Shown: positions 17,906 through 26,283, numbered from the stretch's first letter. The stretch is 64,000 nt of DNA from Paenisporosarcina macmurdoensis (GCF_042658845.1 NZ_JBHSRI010000018.1:467581-531580), one strand, 5' to 3'. Notes: a model not told the origin generated them from the sequence alone. A program made the numbers and translations.

Positions 17906-18850
17906 CTACACAGCAATTGGTGCTTTAATTCTTGGATGTGGATCGTAGCCATCTACTGTGATATCACTTGTTTCTAAATCAAAAATAGATTTTTTATCAT
18001 TTGAAATTGTCAATGTTGGTAGTTCACGTGGTTGACGTGATAGTTGCTCATTGACTTGGTCCATATGGTTTGAATAAATATGGGCATCGCCTAGAGTATG
18101 GACAAAATCGCCCACTTCTAAATTACATTCTTTTGCAATCAAATGTGTTAATAAGGCATACGACGCGATGTTAAAAGGAACCCCAAGAAAAACATCTGCA
18201 CTACGTTGGTACAATTGACAAGATAATTTCCCATCAGCCACATAAAATTGGAAGAAAGTGTGACATGGCGGAAGCGCCATTTGATCTACTTCTGAAGGAT
18301 TCCAAGCCGTCACAATATGTCTTCTTGAATCTGGATTTTGTTTAATGGACTCAATAACGTTTTTCAATTGATCAATTGATTGCCCGTCTTTTGATGGCCA
18401 TGAACGCCACTGACGACCATAAACAGGTCCCAAATCACCGTATTCTTCGGCAAATTTATCATCAGTTAATATTTTTTCTCTAAAAATAGTCATTTGTTGA
18501 TCCACAATCTGTTGAAATTGGTCATCCTGAGCCGCACGTCGTCCAAAGTCTGTCATATCTGGCCCGTCATACTCTTCACTTTTCACCCATTTTTCAAAAG
18601 CCCATTCATCCCATATATGATTTCGTTCTGCTATTAACGTTTTGACGTTCGTATCACCTTTAATAAACCATAATAATTCAGAAGTAATGAGTCGCATTGC
18701 CGTCTTTTTGGTGGTCACTAAAGGAAACCCTTTGCTTAAATCAAATCGCATTTGATAACCAAACATACTCTTCGTACCAGTTCCTGTTCGGTCATTTTTC
18801 ACCGTACCCTCAGCTAAAATGGTTTGACATAATTGTAGATATTGTTCCAT
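17906..18850 (-). CDS. thyA: Thymidylate synthase (long, Lactobacillus-type)
   Basis: The enzyme methylates dUMP to dTMP using methylene-tetrahydrofolate. The catalytic Cys lies in ALPPCHTFFQFYV (about C196), with RRHIVTAWNPSEV and GDAHIYSNHMDQ nearby. At 314 residues it is about 50 longer than E. coli ThyA. The extra stretch lies in the small domain (about 88-138), as in the L. casei enzyme (316 residues). The ATG at 18850 follows GGGGGTTTTTGCAA; an in-frame extension to 18877 has no ribosome binding site. It leads the thyA-dfrA-plsC group. Confidence 0.97.
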   Translation of the reverse strand: MEQYLQLCQTILAEGTVKNDRTGTGTKSMFGYQMRFDLSKGFPLVTTKKTAMRLITSELLWFIKGDTNVKTLIAERNHIWDEWAFEKWVKSEEYDGPDMTDFGRRAAQDDQFQQIVDQQMTIFREKILTDDKFAEEYGDLGPVYGRQWRSWPSKDGQSIDQLKNVIESIKQNPDSRRHIVTAWNPSEVDQMALPPCHTFFQFYVADGKLSCQLYQRSADVFLGVPFNIASYALLTHLIAKECNLEVGDFVHTLGDAHIYSNHMDQVNEQLSRQPRELPTLTISNDKKSIFDLETSDITVDGYDPHPRIKAPIAV

Positions 18851-18882
18851 TTGCAAAAACCCCCTATTAATAGGCATGTAAA

Positions 18883-18916
18883 AAAACCTTCTTCAAGTAT
18901 ACTTGAAAAAGGTTTT
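18883..18916 (-). terminator. Intrinsic terminator after ypjP
   Basis: AAAACCTT(C)TTCAAGTA and TACTTGAA(A)AAGGTTTT form a long stem directly after the ypjP stop (18924), with a TTTTTT run on the reverse strand. It separates ypjP from thyA. Confidence 0.85.
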
Positions 18917-18923
18917 GTATGTA

Positions 18924-19502
18924 TTAAGAAAGCCATTTTGGCGGCATATTTTTTGACCAATAAATATCACCTAATGTGTAGTGTTTGGCAAATTGGTCTG
19001 AAACAGAGTGATAATGAAAATTAAAGAAATACCCTTCTTGCGGCTTACGGTCAGTTCTTACATGGAAACGAATAACATCAGAACCCGTCATTGTGTCGTA
19101 AATATGAAAAATCTTCTCACTATGATCACCTGAAGGATTCTCACTTATTGCTAAGTAGTTAAGAGATTCATTGTCCATATCTAGTAATGTCCATTGAATA
19201 GCTTCTTGAATTTTCGGGAAAATGATATCGTCAAATTCATTCGTAATAACTGGCCCAATGCGTGAACCGAATTTAACTAATGACTGTTCTTTTGCTTGAA
19301 TAATGGCATCTTCAATAAACGTAGAGGGTTTTTCTTCAAACCACTCTATTGCATATGTATCTTGCGTATTTTGAGAAGATATCGATTTCTGGTTCGCTTT
19401 GTCATCTAGTAAATTTTCCCAAATAATATGGCTGGGAGAGATTATACCAAAGGTTAAAAGAGCGACAGCTACGACTAATGTCTTCTGAATCCAATTTTTC
19501 AT
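18924..19502 (-). CDS. ypjP: YpjP family protein
   Basis: The 192-residue protein has an N-terminal signal or anchor (WIQKTLVVAVALLTFGIISPS, about 3-24). The following domain contains EWFEEKPSTFIEDAI, FGSRIGPVI and the conserved C-terminus HYTLGDIYWSKNMPPKWLS. This matches B. subtilis YpjP, which also lies next to a thymidylate synthase gene. The function is unknown; it is probably exported and membrane-anchored. It is transcribed alone. Confidence 0.85.
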   Translation of the reverse strand: MKNWIQKTLVVAVALLTFGIISPSHIIWENLLDDKANQKSISSQNTQDTYAIEWFEEKPSTFIEDAIIQAKEQSLVKFGSRIGPVITNEFDDIIFPKIQEAIQWTLLDMDNESLNYLAISENPSGDHSEKIFHIYDTMTGSDVIRFHVRTDRKPQEGYFFNFHYHSVSDQFAKHYTLGDIYWSKNMPPKWLS

Positions 19503-19650
19503 TCATGATCACCCACAAGTTTGTACAATTTTTAACAACTTATAATACGTATTACGAAATCAAGCATGAAAAGGTTTCATCTTTCTTCAATTCATTGTAC
19601 AATAAAGTTGCAGAAACAGCTTCGTTTTTTTTTAGCTAGGAGGAATTATT

Positions 19651-19728
19651 ATGGACATGCATACAGTTATCGGAATTGGCTTATTAGTATTGCTCGGTTA
19701 TATTACTTCTTTATGCTTTACAGACTGA
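19651..19728 (+). CDS. 25-residue hydrophobic peptide (small membrane protein)
   Basis: An ATG at 19651 follows a near-ideal ribosome binding site (TAGGAGGAATTATT, 19638-19650). It encodes MDMHTVIGIGLLVLLGYITS plus five residues (LCFTD), ending TGA at 19728. The middle 16-17 residues form one membrane span. It is too short for ordinary gene callers. A strong terminator starts three bases after the stop, and the adjacent ypjP and methyltransferase genes are on the opposite strand. It therefore must have its own promoter. The function is unknown. Confidence 0.65.
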   Translation: MDMHTVIGIGLLVLLGYITSLCFTD

Positions 19729-19730
19729 TT

Positions 19731-19767
19731 AAAAAAAGCTGCACTCATTATTGAGTGCAGCTTTTTT
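19731..19767. terminator. Bidirectional terminator between the small peptide gene and the methyltransferase
   Basis: AAAAAAAGCTGCACTCA and TGAGTGCAGCTTTTTT form a 16-bp stem with A- and T-runs, serving both convergent genes. The stop codon of the methyltransferase (19748-19750) sits in its loop. Confidence 0.9.
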
Positions 19768-20539
19768 CTATGAAACCATAATGAAATTTAGTGTTAGGAC
19801 GAATGATTTGATGAAAGCCAAATTGTTCAAACCAAGGCGACCTAAATTGAGCTTTTAATACCACCCGTTTTTTCGCCACACGCTTTGCCTCGTTCACCCA
19901 TTCAATCGTTAATGCATCTTGCACGCCTAAAGAACGTAATGGGCTTATATTAACAGACTCTGTGATTGACGTTTCAAACATCGGATCCATATAAATCACA
20001 TCAACCGACTCATCAGCCAATGTTTTCAAATAGGAAACTGCATCAGTAGATACAACTTGAATTTTATTCATATATGCTTGAAAATCAATATATTCAGTAC
20101 GACCTTTTTGAAATGCCTCATGCAAAATAAAAGCCAAAACAGGATTAGCCTCACATCCCGTTATGCAACCTGATTCTCCGACTGCAAAGGCAGCAACTAA
20201 ACTATCAGATGCATAGCCTAGGGTACAATCTAAAAACGAATCTCCTGTTTGCAATTGACACACTTCAAGTAAGGGATCTCGTTCCCCTCTCTCAACCCTC
20301 TTCAAACGAAACATCGCTGAACTAGGGTGATAAAAGAAAGGTTCTGTGGAGGTTTGCCCATAATACTCCCAGCGACTCTTCGAAGCCACTAGAACGTCAC
20401 TTTGGTAATATTGTTGTAATTGTGTGACTGTCCTTTTTTGACGGTCGATGTATGGCAAGTCCAATTGAAGTGCTGCAGTTTTCGCTAATTGCTTTGTAAA
20501 ATCAGTTGGTCGCCCAGCTGTGGTGACAATGGTTTTCAT
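19748..20539 (-). CDS. RsmJ-like SAM-dependent methyltransferase
   Basis: The 263-residue protein has a Rossmann methyltransferase core. SAM-binding motif I is in DSFLDCTLGYASDS (about 95-108). The catalytic-loop motif YMDPMFETS (about 173-181) resembles the DPMFP of 16S rRNA G1516 methyltransferase RsmJ (PF04445 group). It is similar in type to B. subtilis YpiP. Its target RNA is inferred only. Its ATG overlaps the TAA of the bacilliredoxin gene by one base (TAATG), so the two are translationally coupled. Confidence 0.8.
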   Translation of the reverse strand: MKTIVTTAGRPTDFTKQLAKTAALQLDLPYIDRQKRTVTQLQQYYQSDVLVASKSRWEYYGQTSTEPFFYHPSSAMFRLKRVERGERDPLLEVCQLQTGDSFLDCTLGYASDSLVAAFAVGESGCITGCEANPVLAFILHEAFQKGRTEYIDFQAYMNKIQVVSTDAVSYLKTLADESVDVIYMDPMFETSITESVNISPLRSLGVQDALTIEWVNEAKRVAKKRVVLKAQFRSPWFEQFGFHQIIRPNTKFHYGFIEKSCTQ

Positions 20540-20973
20540 TATGCCGTTACTTGATTGAGTACTTCCACTAAATGGTCTTTAATTTGTTCCATTGGAAACC
20601 CTTCAATCTGCTCACGTGGAATAAAGTATGCCAGTTTGCCATCTTTCACAATTGCGATAGACGGTGAGCTTGGTGGTACTTCTTCGAAATATGCACGCAT
20701 TTGATAGGTCGCATCTTGATCTTGACCTGCAAATACAGTTACTAGATGTTCAGGTTTGTTTGTCACTTCGTTTAACGCTTCAGCAACAGCTGGGCGTGCT
20801 AATCCAGCTGCACAACCACAAACGGAATTAATCATAACTAGAGAGGTACCTGTTGCTTGTGACATGTGTTCGTTCACCATGTCTGCATTTGTTAGTTCTT
20901 TAAAGCCAACATTCACTAGTTCAGCTCTCATTGGTTTTACTATTTCTTTCATGTACTCATCGTATGCGTTCAT
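20539..20973 (-). CDS. Bacilliredoxin (BrxA/BrxB, YphP/YqiW family)
   Basis: The 144-residue thioredoxin-fold protein has the family CGC active site in NSVCGCAAGLARP (Cys52-Gly-Cys54). Bacilliredoxins remove bacillithiol from S-bacillithiolated proteins after oxidative stress. The ATG at 20973 (MNAYDEYMKEI) follows AAAGTGGG; an in-frame GTG at 20985 overlaps that site. The gene position before ypgR and ypgQ parallels yphP in B. subtilis, which favours BrxA. It is coupled to the downstream methyltransferase by TAATG. Confidence 0.93.
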   Translation of the reverse strand: MNAYDEYMKEIVKPMRAELVNVGFKELTNADMVNEHMSQATGTSLVMINSVCGCAAGLARPAVAEALNEVTNKPEHLVTVFAGQDQDATYQMRAYFEEVPPSSPSIAIVKDGKLAYFIPREQIEGFPMEQIKDHLVEVLNQVTA

Positions 20974-21130
20974 GTGTTTTCCCACTTTCTTTTTCTACTC
21001 GCTTGATATATATGCCTTTTCATTATCTATCATAACTTGTATTTGATATCTTTTCACGTATTCGTGTTATTTTTATGCTTTCTTATGATTTTTTGATTAC
21101 CTAGTTTTTCGGATTTAAGTGATGCAGAGT

Positions 21131-21190
21131 GGCTTTCAGTACATTTCGTGCGTATCTTTTGCTGGACCTTGATTAGAGAATAAAGAATGG
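21131..21190 (+). repeat. Family R repeat, copy 2 (5' half only)
   Basis: GGCTTTCAGT...CGTGCGTATC...GCTGGACCTTG...TTAGAGAATAAAGA matches the first half of copy 4 at 21353 block by block. The 3' hairpin is missing, so the copy is truncated. Confidence 0.55.
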
Positions 21191-21212
21191 TAAAAAATTT
21201 TCACTCTGATAT

Positions 21213-21307
21213 AGAAGTTTCCAGTACAATGCTGACGCTCTATCTACTACACCAAAATCTCAAGAATAAAAAGTGTGAGCATTTGACTTCGTCAATCGTC
21301 CACACTA
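21213..21307 (+). repeat. Family R repeat, copy 3
   Basis: TTTCCAGTACAATGCTGACG...AAGAATAAAAAGTGTGAG leads into a hairpin. AGTGTG pairs with CACACT, and inside them TTGAC-TTC-GTCAA forms the apical stem. In copy 4 the apical stem is GTGAC-TTC-GTCAC, a compensated base-pair change. Confidence 0.65.
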
Positions 21308-21352
21308 TCTATAGAGAAATCAAAATAATAAAAGAAAATTTCCACTCTTAGA

Positions 21353-21450
21353 CTGAGAGGTTTTCAGTGCGCTTCGGACGTATCCTCCACTGCACCTTGG
21401 TCTAGAGAACAAAGAGTGTGGGCTTGTGACTTCGTCACTTCACCCACACT
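21353..21450 (+). repeat. Family R repeat, copy 4 (best preserved)
   Basis: A TTTTCAGTGCGCTTCGGACG...TGCACCTTGGTCTAGAGAAC body is followed by AGTGTGGG/CCCACACT enclosing GTGAC-TTC-GTCAC. It is about 98 nt long. It ends with CTTGCTTTTTTC, which could serve as a terminator tail. Confidence 0.65.
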
Positions 21451-21978
21451 TGCTTTTTTCAGATCATCTTGCTGCGGATGTACGTCCTTCGCTCCCTTGC
21501 AACCTGGATGGGCACAGTTAGGATCGTTTGGTTTACTAGGGAATCGTTGGTTTCTTTCTATAGATATTCGGCCGAAGATGATATTTCGGCCTCATCCTGC
21601 TTTATTTATTCTAAGGATTTGTGTTAAAAGTAACGCTATAGAAAATCGAGCGATGACTTTCATCAGCACTCTTAACTCTCGTGGGCTCGTTAGTGTTAAA
21701 GATGGTGTCGATTTATAAGTAAACCGAAATTAATGAAAAATTTACCCGAAAGCGATGAAAGTAGCCAAGCCGCAAAATTACCTGTAGTAGTTATAAGGGT
21801 GGAGCATAGTGCTTTCCAAAGCTCTCTGGAAAACTGAGTTATGATTGTTTAAACAGGAGCGCAGCGAAAACAAAGCTATTCAAAAGTTCTTAGATTGGAG
21901 AAATCGCGTAAAGCTTTTGTGACTATTTTTTGTGTGGAGGTTGTTGTTTCAATAAGTGAACTAGGTGCTGAGATGAGT

Positions 21979-22011
21979 TTGAGCGATAAATCTCTAGATT
22001 GAGCGATAAAT
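21979..22011 (+). repeat. Doubled phrase TTGAGCGATAAAT
   Basis: There are exact copies at 21979-21991 and 21999-22011 (20-nt period), followed by TTATCACAATTG. It resembles in style the doubled TTGAG... phrase at 2747-2785. Confidence 0.6.
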
Positions 22012-22117
22012 TTATCACAATTGAAATTGCACCTCAAAAGACGTCTCATTACTAGTTGACTAGTCATGATACAGCCCCCACACAACCATATGAAATCTCG
22101 GCTCTTCCATACATAAC

Positions 22118-22160
22118 AAAAGGTAGTGAAAAGTGTCCGCATCACTTTTCACTACCTTAT
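22118..22160 (-). terminator. Intrinsic terminator after ypgR
   Basis: AAGGTAGTGAAAAGTG and CACTTTTCACTACCTT form a perfect 16-bp stem with a 7-nt loop, 13 nt past the ypgR stop, with a TTTTGTT tail on the reverse strand. Confidence 0.9.
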
Positions 22161-22172
22161 TTCTAGTTTAAA

Positions 22173-23288
22173 TTAATTTCTTGATTCGGTCATTTGTTTC
22201 CAAACTGACCCTTTTGCTTCTTCGCCTTGCTCGATTCGAGCGATGGCCATGTTTACTTGTAATTTCACTTCGAATTCGGCATCTTCTGTTGCTTGGTGAA
22301 GTGCAGGAAGTGAATTTTCAGTGCCTGTTTCATACAGGAACATCGCTGCTCTCCATCGAACCAGTTTGTTTTTATCGCCTAAAGCAAGTTTCATGGCATC
22401 TTCAAATTGTGGGAATCCAAGATCGCTCATGCAGTCTCCAGCCGTACGTCTGACTGATGGACTTTTGTCTTGCAAAGCTTTTTCCATATAAGGAATAACA
22501 CTTTCGTCGTCAATCATCCCTAAGTACACTGTCGCTAGTCGGCGAATGGACATTTGGTCATCTTGTAAGGCTTGGTCAAGAAGTGCGTAATCATTTACAG
22601 ACGGATTAGCCATTTGGTCAAGTAATTGGAATCGATCTTGCCACGCGTCTAATTGGAAATCCTCTAAGGAAACGTGACGACCTCGTGCAATACTTTCATT
22701 TTTAGGACTTTTTGCGTCTTCAATTAATTGTTGTAATCGGGAATCTGGATAGGTAGCTTCAATTTCTTCTTTGATTTGTTCGGCAATGTCTTTCTTATCA
22801 CCGTAACGCACACCAAAATCTGCCCATTTACGCTGCAAGATGTAATTTTCGTCTTGCTCTTTCATACTTGCATTCATCGCTTCAACAAAACGAGGTGAAA
22901 GTCCTAAACGTTCTTCAGCAGTTTGGTCGAATACTTTGACTTGAAGTGGAATACCTTTAATTTGTTGGACATGCACGGTTACTTCACCAAAGTGTTCATT
23001 TAATTCCTTATCACTTTCAACTGCCGCATGCTTCTCACCAAAAACAGTACGCACTTCTGCTAAAATTTGTTCCCAGTCATTTTTAGCAAGACGCTCAATC
23101 GCTAAAAAATCTGCAACATGGTAAATTCCTTTGACACCTTGAATATTTAATATGGAAAGAATCTCTTTTGGAGCTTCTAAGTTTTCATCTTTTTTATAAT
23201 TAAAACTTTTCCCAAAAGGAAGTTCAAAATCCACAATAACTTTCATTGTATTTGGACTTGGTGTTGGTTCAATTGTAAGTATTTTCAC
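22173..23288 (-). CDS. ypgR: Conserved virulence factor C-like protein (NifU-N + HEAT-like repeats)
   Basis: The 371-residue protein begins with a NifU N-terminal-like (Nfu_N) domain, about 1-85 (MKILTIEPTPSPNTMKVIVD, FLAIERLAKNDWEQILAEV). A middle region follows, then C-terminal HEAT/armadillo-like helical repeats, about 215-360 (LGMIDDESVIPYMEKALQD, DCMSDLGFPQFEDAMKLALGD). This is the architecture of B. subtilis YpgR and staphylococcal CvfC. The biochemical function is not settled. The neighbours brxA, ypgQ and cspD match B. subtilis order. GGAGGGATTTTGCGTG precedes the ATG. Confidence 0.86.
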   Translation of the reverse strand: MKILTIEPTPSPNTMKVIVDFELPFGKSFNYKKDENLEAPKEILSILNIQGVKGIYHVADFLAIERLAKNDWEQILAEVRTVFGEKHAAVESDKELNEHFGEVTVHVQQIKGIPLQVKVFDQTAEERLGLSPRFVEAMNASMKEQDENYILQRKWADFGVRYGDKKDIAEQIKEEIEATYPDSRLQQLIEDAKSPKNESIARGRHVSLEDFQLDAWQDRFQLLDQMANPSVNDYALLDQALQDDQMSIRRLATVYLGMIDDESVIPYMEKALQDKSPSVRRTAGDCMSDLGFPQFEDAMKLALGDKNKLVRWRAAMFLYETGTENSLPALHQATEDAEFEVKLQVNMAIARIEQGEEAKGSVWKQMTESRN

Positions 23289-23317
23289 GCAAAATCCCTC
23301 CTACCCATATTGTACCA

Positions 23318-25195
23318 TTAGCCAATAACTTCTTGAAGATATGTCCATCGTTCAATTAATTGATTGTATTGTTCATTTAAAGCTTCTAAGTGGCTTGTAG
23401 CTTTTTGAAGTTTCTCAAAATCTGCGCCGGCAGATTCAACATCTTTTTCAGCAACGGTAATGGCACCCTCTACTTTTTCGATGTCAGCTTCAATGGTTTC
23501 CCATTCTTTTTGTTCTTTAAATGATAATTTCTTTTTTGTTTCTTTCGTTTTAACAGGTTCTGGTTGTTCTACTATAACAACTGGTTCAACCATAATTTCT
23601 GGTGCTTGATCTAGGAAGTCAGAATAAATCTCTTGTACTTCACGTGTATTTCCTTTTCCATCAAGTACCCATAATTTATTCGCGATACGATCTAGGAAGA
23701 AGCGATCATGCGAAATCGTAATAACAACACCCGGGAATTGTTCGATGAAATCTTCTAGAACTGATAACGTTTGAATGTCTAAATCATTTGTTGGCTCATC
23801 TAATAATAAAACGTTTGGTGATTCCATTAATAATTTTAATAAATGAAGTCTCTTACGTTCCCCACCTGATAATTTACCAATCGGAGTTCCGTGACCATTG
23901 AGTGGGAATAAGAAACGCTCAAGCATTTGTGCAGCTGATTGTCTTATACCATCAGCACCTTCAATATCGTTTGAAGACTCTCTGACATATTCAATCATGC
24001 GTGTATTTGGATTCATTGGCGGGATGGTTTGCTCAAAATGAGCGATTTTAACGGTTTGACCAACACTCAATTCCCCACTATCTGGCATGATTTTCTCAGC
24101 TAACATATTGATAAGCGTACTTTTCCCAGCACCATTTGGTCCTACAATACCAATACGATCACCTGGTTGAAGTAAGAATGAGAAGTCTTTAATGATTTGT
24201 TTATTGTCATACGCTTTTGACAAATCAATTCCTTCAAGCACTTTTTTCCCTAGACGAGTTGTTGCTAGTTTCATGTCTAGAGAAGTATTGTCATTGTTGC
24301 GTACCATTTGTTCGTCCAATTTGTCAAAGCGTTGGATACGAGCTTTTTGTTTAGTCGTTCTTGCTTTGGCACCACGACGAATCCATTTTAATTCTGCACG
24401 GAAACGGTTTTGTAGTTTTGACTGAGAAGAAGCCGCCATATCTTCACGGATTGCTCTAGCTTCTAAATAGTCTCCATAATTTCCACGATGTGTATACATG
24501 GTTTGGTCAGCAATTTCATAGATATGTGTAGATACACCATCTAAAAAGTAGCGATCATGGGTAACGAAAATAATCGCACTTGATAGACGCGCTAGACTTT
24601 CTTGTAACCATTTTGATGATTGCACATCTAAATGGTTAGTAGGTTCATCTAATAATATTAAATCTGCTGGTTCCACTAACACTTTTGCTAATGCAACACG
24701 TTTAAGTTGTCCACCAGAAAGTTCATTTACTTTTCGATCGAACATGTCTATTCCAAGGTTTTGCAAGGCAGTCTTAGCCATTGCGTTAATATCCCAAGCA
24801 TTATTTAGATCCATTTGAGATTGGATTTCCATATACGCATCCTGATATTCAACAGATGAGGAATCCTCATTTAACTTATCTAAAGCTGCTTCATACTTTC
24901 GGTTAGTGACTAAGGCAGGTGAATCTCCACTAAATACTGCTTGAAGTACAGTTAAATCATCATCAAACTGAGGATCTTGCTCTAAAAATGCAATTCGGTA
25001 TTGATTAGGATGGTCCATTGTTAAACTATCCGCTTCAATTTGTTTCGAAATGATTGATAGGAAAGTCGATTTTCCTGTACCGTTTACGCCAATTAAACCT
25101 GCACGTTCACCAGCATAGATGGTAAAATCGATGTTTTCAAATAATGTCTTTTCTCCAACCGTCTTTGTTAAATTTGAAACTATTAAATGGCTCAT
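23318..25195 (-). CDS. yfmR: ABC-F translation factor, Uup/YfmR-like
   Basis: The 625-residue protein is a tandem ABC ATPase without membrane segments. NBD1 has GVNGTGKST (about 36-44), the LSGGQLKR signature and LLDEPTNHLD. NBD2 has GPNGAGKST (about 350) with LSGGERKR and LLDEPTNDLD. An interdomain linker is rich in Arg/Lys (KWIRRGAKARTTKQKARIQRFD), the P-site tRNA interaction motif. A C-terminal coiled coil (about 545-625) is typical of Uup and B. subtilis YfmR, which relieve ribosome stalling. It overlaps the downstream end of ypgQ by 4 nt (ATGA). Confidence 0.85.
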   Translation of the reverse strand: MSHLIVSNLTKTVGEKTLFENIDFTIYAGERAGLIGVNGTGKSTFLSIISKQIEADSLTMDHPNQYRIAFLEQDPQFDDDLTVLQAVFSGDSPALVTNRKYEAALDKLNEDSSSVEYQDAYMEIQSQMDLNNAWDINAMAKTALQNLGIDMFDRKVNELSGGQLKRVALAKVLVEPADLILLDEPTNHLDVQSSKWLQESLARLSSAIIFVTHDRYFLDGVSTHIYEIADQTMYTHRGNYGDYLEARAIREDMAASSQSKLQNRFRAELKWIRRGAKARTTKQKARIQRFDKLDEQMVRNNDNTSLDMKLATTRLGKKVLEGIDLSKAYDNKQIIKDFSFLLQPGDRIGIVGPNGAGKSTLINMLAEKIMPDSGELSVGQTVKIAHFEQTIPPMNPNTRMIEYVRESSNDIEGADGIRQSAAQMLERFLFPLNGHGTPIGKLSGGERKRLHLLKLLMESPNVLLLDEPTNDLDIQTLSVLEDFIEQFPGVVITISHDRFFLDRIANKLWVLDGKGNTREVQEIYSDFLDQAPEIMVEPVVIVEQPEPVKTKETKKKLSFKEQKEWETIEADIEKVEGAITVAEKDVESAGADFEKLQKATSHLEALNEQYNQLIERWTYLQEVIG

Positions 25196-25827
25196 AATTT
25201 TTCACTCGTTTCTATTTTAAGTTGGTCAATAAATGCCAACATAAATTCATGTCTTTGCAAGGCTAGTTTTTTTCCTGTCTCGGTTACCATTAAATCTTTT
25301 AACAGTAATAATTTTTCATAAAAATGTGTCACAGATGATGTTTCTTTTGAACGGTATTCTTGTTCAGACATATTCACTCTTGCGGTTTCTGACCAGTCAT
25401 ATAATTTTCTGCCTTTTGCGCCACCAAAAGCAAATGTTCGAGCGATTCCGACTGCACCAATAGCATCCAGTCTATCTGCATCACGCACAATTTTCGCTTC
25501 GATTGTTAGTGCTTCTTTTTCGTGACCACCACTAAAAGAAACTGATTCAATTATATCAACAATCCATTGGCGATCAGTTGGCGATAGTTGCAGTTGATCT
25601 AATATTGCTGTCTCTTTTGCTTTACCTTCATTGCCACTATATTTAACGTCACTAACGTCATGGAGTAATACTGCCAGTTCTATGATATCAAGACGCACTA
25701 ATCCTTCTTCTTTACTAATCATTTGTGCATTATGTCTGACACGTTCAATATGTTGAAAATCATGACTAGCATCAAAATGAAGATAAATATCTTTTACTAA
25801 GTGTTCACATTTTTCAATGGCATTCAT
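25192..25827 (-). CDS. ypgQ: HD-domain phosphohydrolase YpgQ
   Basis: The 211-residue protein has an HD domain with HDFQHIERVRHNA (first His, about 21), LLHDVSD (the HD pair, about 71-72) and RDADRLDAIGAVG. B. subtilis YpgQ is a metal-dependent pyrophosphohydrolase acting on dNTPs. That activity is inferred from family. Its stop overlaps the ABC-F start by four bases (ATGA), which indicates coupling. GGAAGGTAGAAC lies before its ATG. Confidence 0.9.
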   Translation of the reverse strand: MNAIEKCEHLVKDIYLHFDASHDFQHIERVRHNAQMISKEEGLVRLDIIELAVLLHDVSDVKYSGNEGKAKETAILDQLQLSPTDRQWIVDIIESVSFSGGHEKEALTIEAKIVRDADRLDAIGAVGIARTFAFGGAKGRKLYDWSETARVNMSEQEYRSKETSSVTHFYEKLLLLKDLMVTETGKKLALQRHEFMLAFIDQLKIETSEKL

Positions 25828-25908
25828 TTGGTTCTACCTTCCTTACCGAGCGACTAAACTCACTAATTCTATCATTGCATAGATTACATTCTATTCGCAA
25901 CAGAACGA

Positions 25909-25956
25909 TTCGACAAATAATTGACTAGGTTCGACAAATAATGTATAGTATAGCCA
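25909..25956 (+). promoter_or_regulatory. cspD promoter with paired direct repeats
   Basis: TTGACT (25921-25926) and TATAGT (25944-25949) are separated by 17 nt, a good sigma-A promoter. TTCGACAAATAAT occurs twice, at 25909-25921 and 25930-25942. The copies start exactly 21 nt apart, flank the -35 box and lie on the same face of the helix, like operator half-sites for an unknown regulator. Confidence 0.7.
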
Positions 25957-26032
25957 TCCATTCACAGAATATTTTGTGTGTTGCGGATCGAGAAATTGAC
26001 ATTTCACTCTACCCCTACGAGGAGGAACGTTC

Positions 26033-26239
26033 ATGCATCATGGCAAAGTAAAATGGTTTAACACCGAAAAAGGATATGGATTTATTGATTATAATGATGG
26101 TGACGATGTGTTTGTCCATTTTACTGGAATCCAAGCAGAAGGGTTCAGAACGTTAGAGGAAGGTCAAGAAGTGTCCTTCGAAATTATCGAGGGAACTCGT
26201 GGTCCACAAGCCGCAAATGTGTTAATAATTTCATCATAA
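26033..26239 (+). CDS. cspD: Cold-shock protein (CspD-position)
   Basis: The 68-residue single OB-fold protein has RNP1 KGYGFIDY and RNP2 VFVHFTGI, with the start GKVKWFN. It binds single-stranded RNA and acts as an RNA chaperone. GAGGAGGAACG precedes ATG. A roughly 75-nt untranslated leader separates it from the promoter. Its place between ypgQ/ypgR and ypeQ/ypdP matches cspD of B. subtilis. It carries a divergent ending (NVLIISS). A terminator follows at 26244. Confidence 0.92.
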   Translation: MHHGKVKWFNTEKGYGFIDYNDGDDVFVHFTGIQAEGFRTLEEGQEVSFEIIEGTRGPQAANVLIISS

Positions 26240-26243
26240 GATG

Positions 26244-26273
26244 ACCCACCAATCCTTCGATTGGTGGGTTTTA
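26244..26273 (+). terminator. Intrinsic terminator after cspD
   Basis: ACCCACCAATC and GATTGGTGGGT form an 11-bp stem with a 4-nt loop followed by TTTTAT, five bases after the stop. Confidence 0.9.
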
Positions 26274-26283
26274 TATGTGTATG

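Larger units (their letters stand above)
20974..22117. other. 1.1-kb gene-free repeat-rich region
   Basis: No gene with a ribosome binding site was found. The left half (21131-21450) is built of three diverged copies of family R hairpin repeats. Further right is a doubled phrase TTGAGCGATAAAT (21979-21991 and 21999-22011). Open frames at 21416-21718 (+) and 21876-22145 (-) have no homology I recognise, no ribosome binding site, and overlap the repeats. Confidence 0.6.

Noticed and set aside
21416..21718. 100-codon forward frame (MWACDFVTSP...)
   Set aside because: Begins inside a family R hairpin, has no ribosome binding site and no protein-like pattern.
21876..22145. 89-codon reverse frame upstream of the ypgR terminator
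   Set aside because: Overlaps the terminator and the doubled TTGAG phrase; no ribosome binding site.
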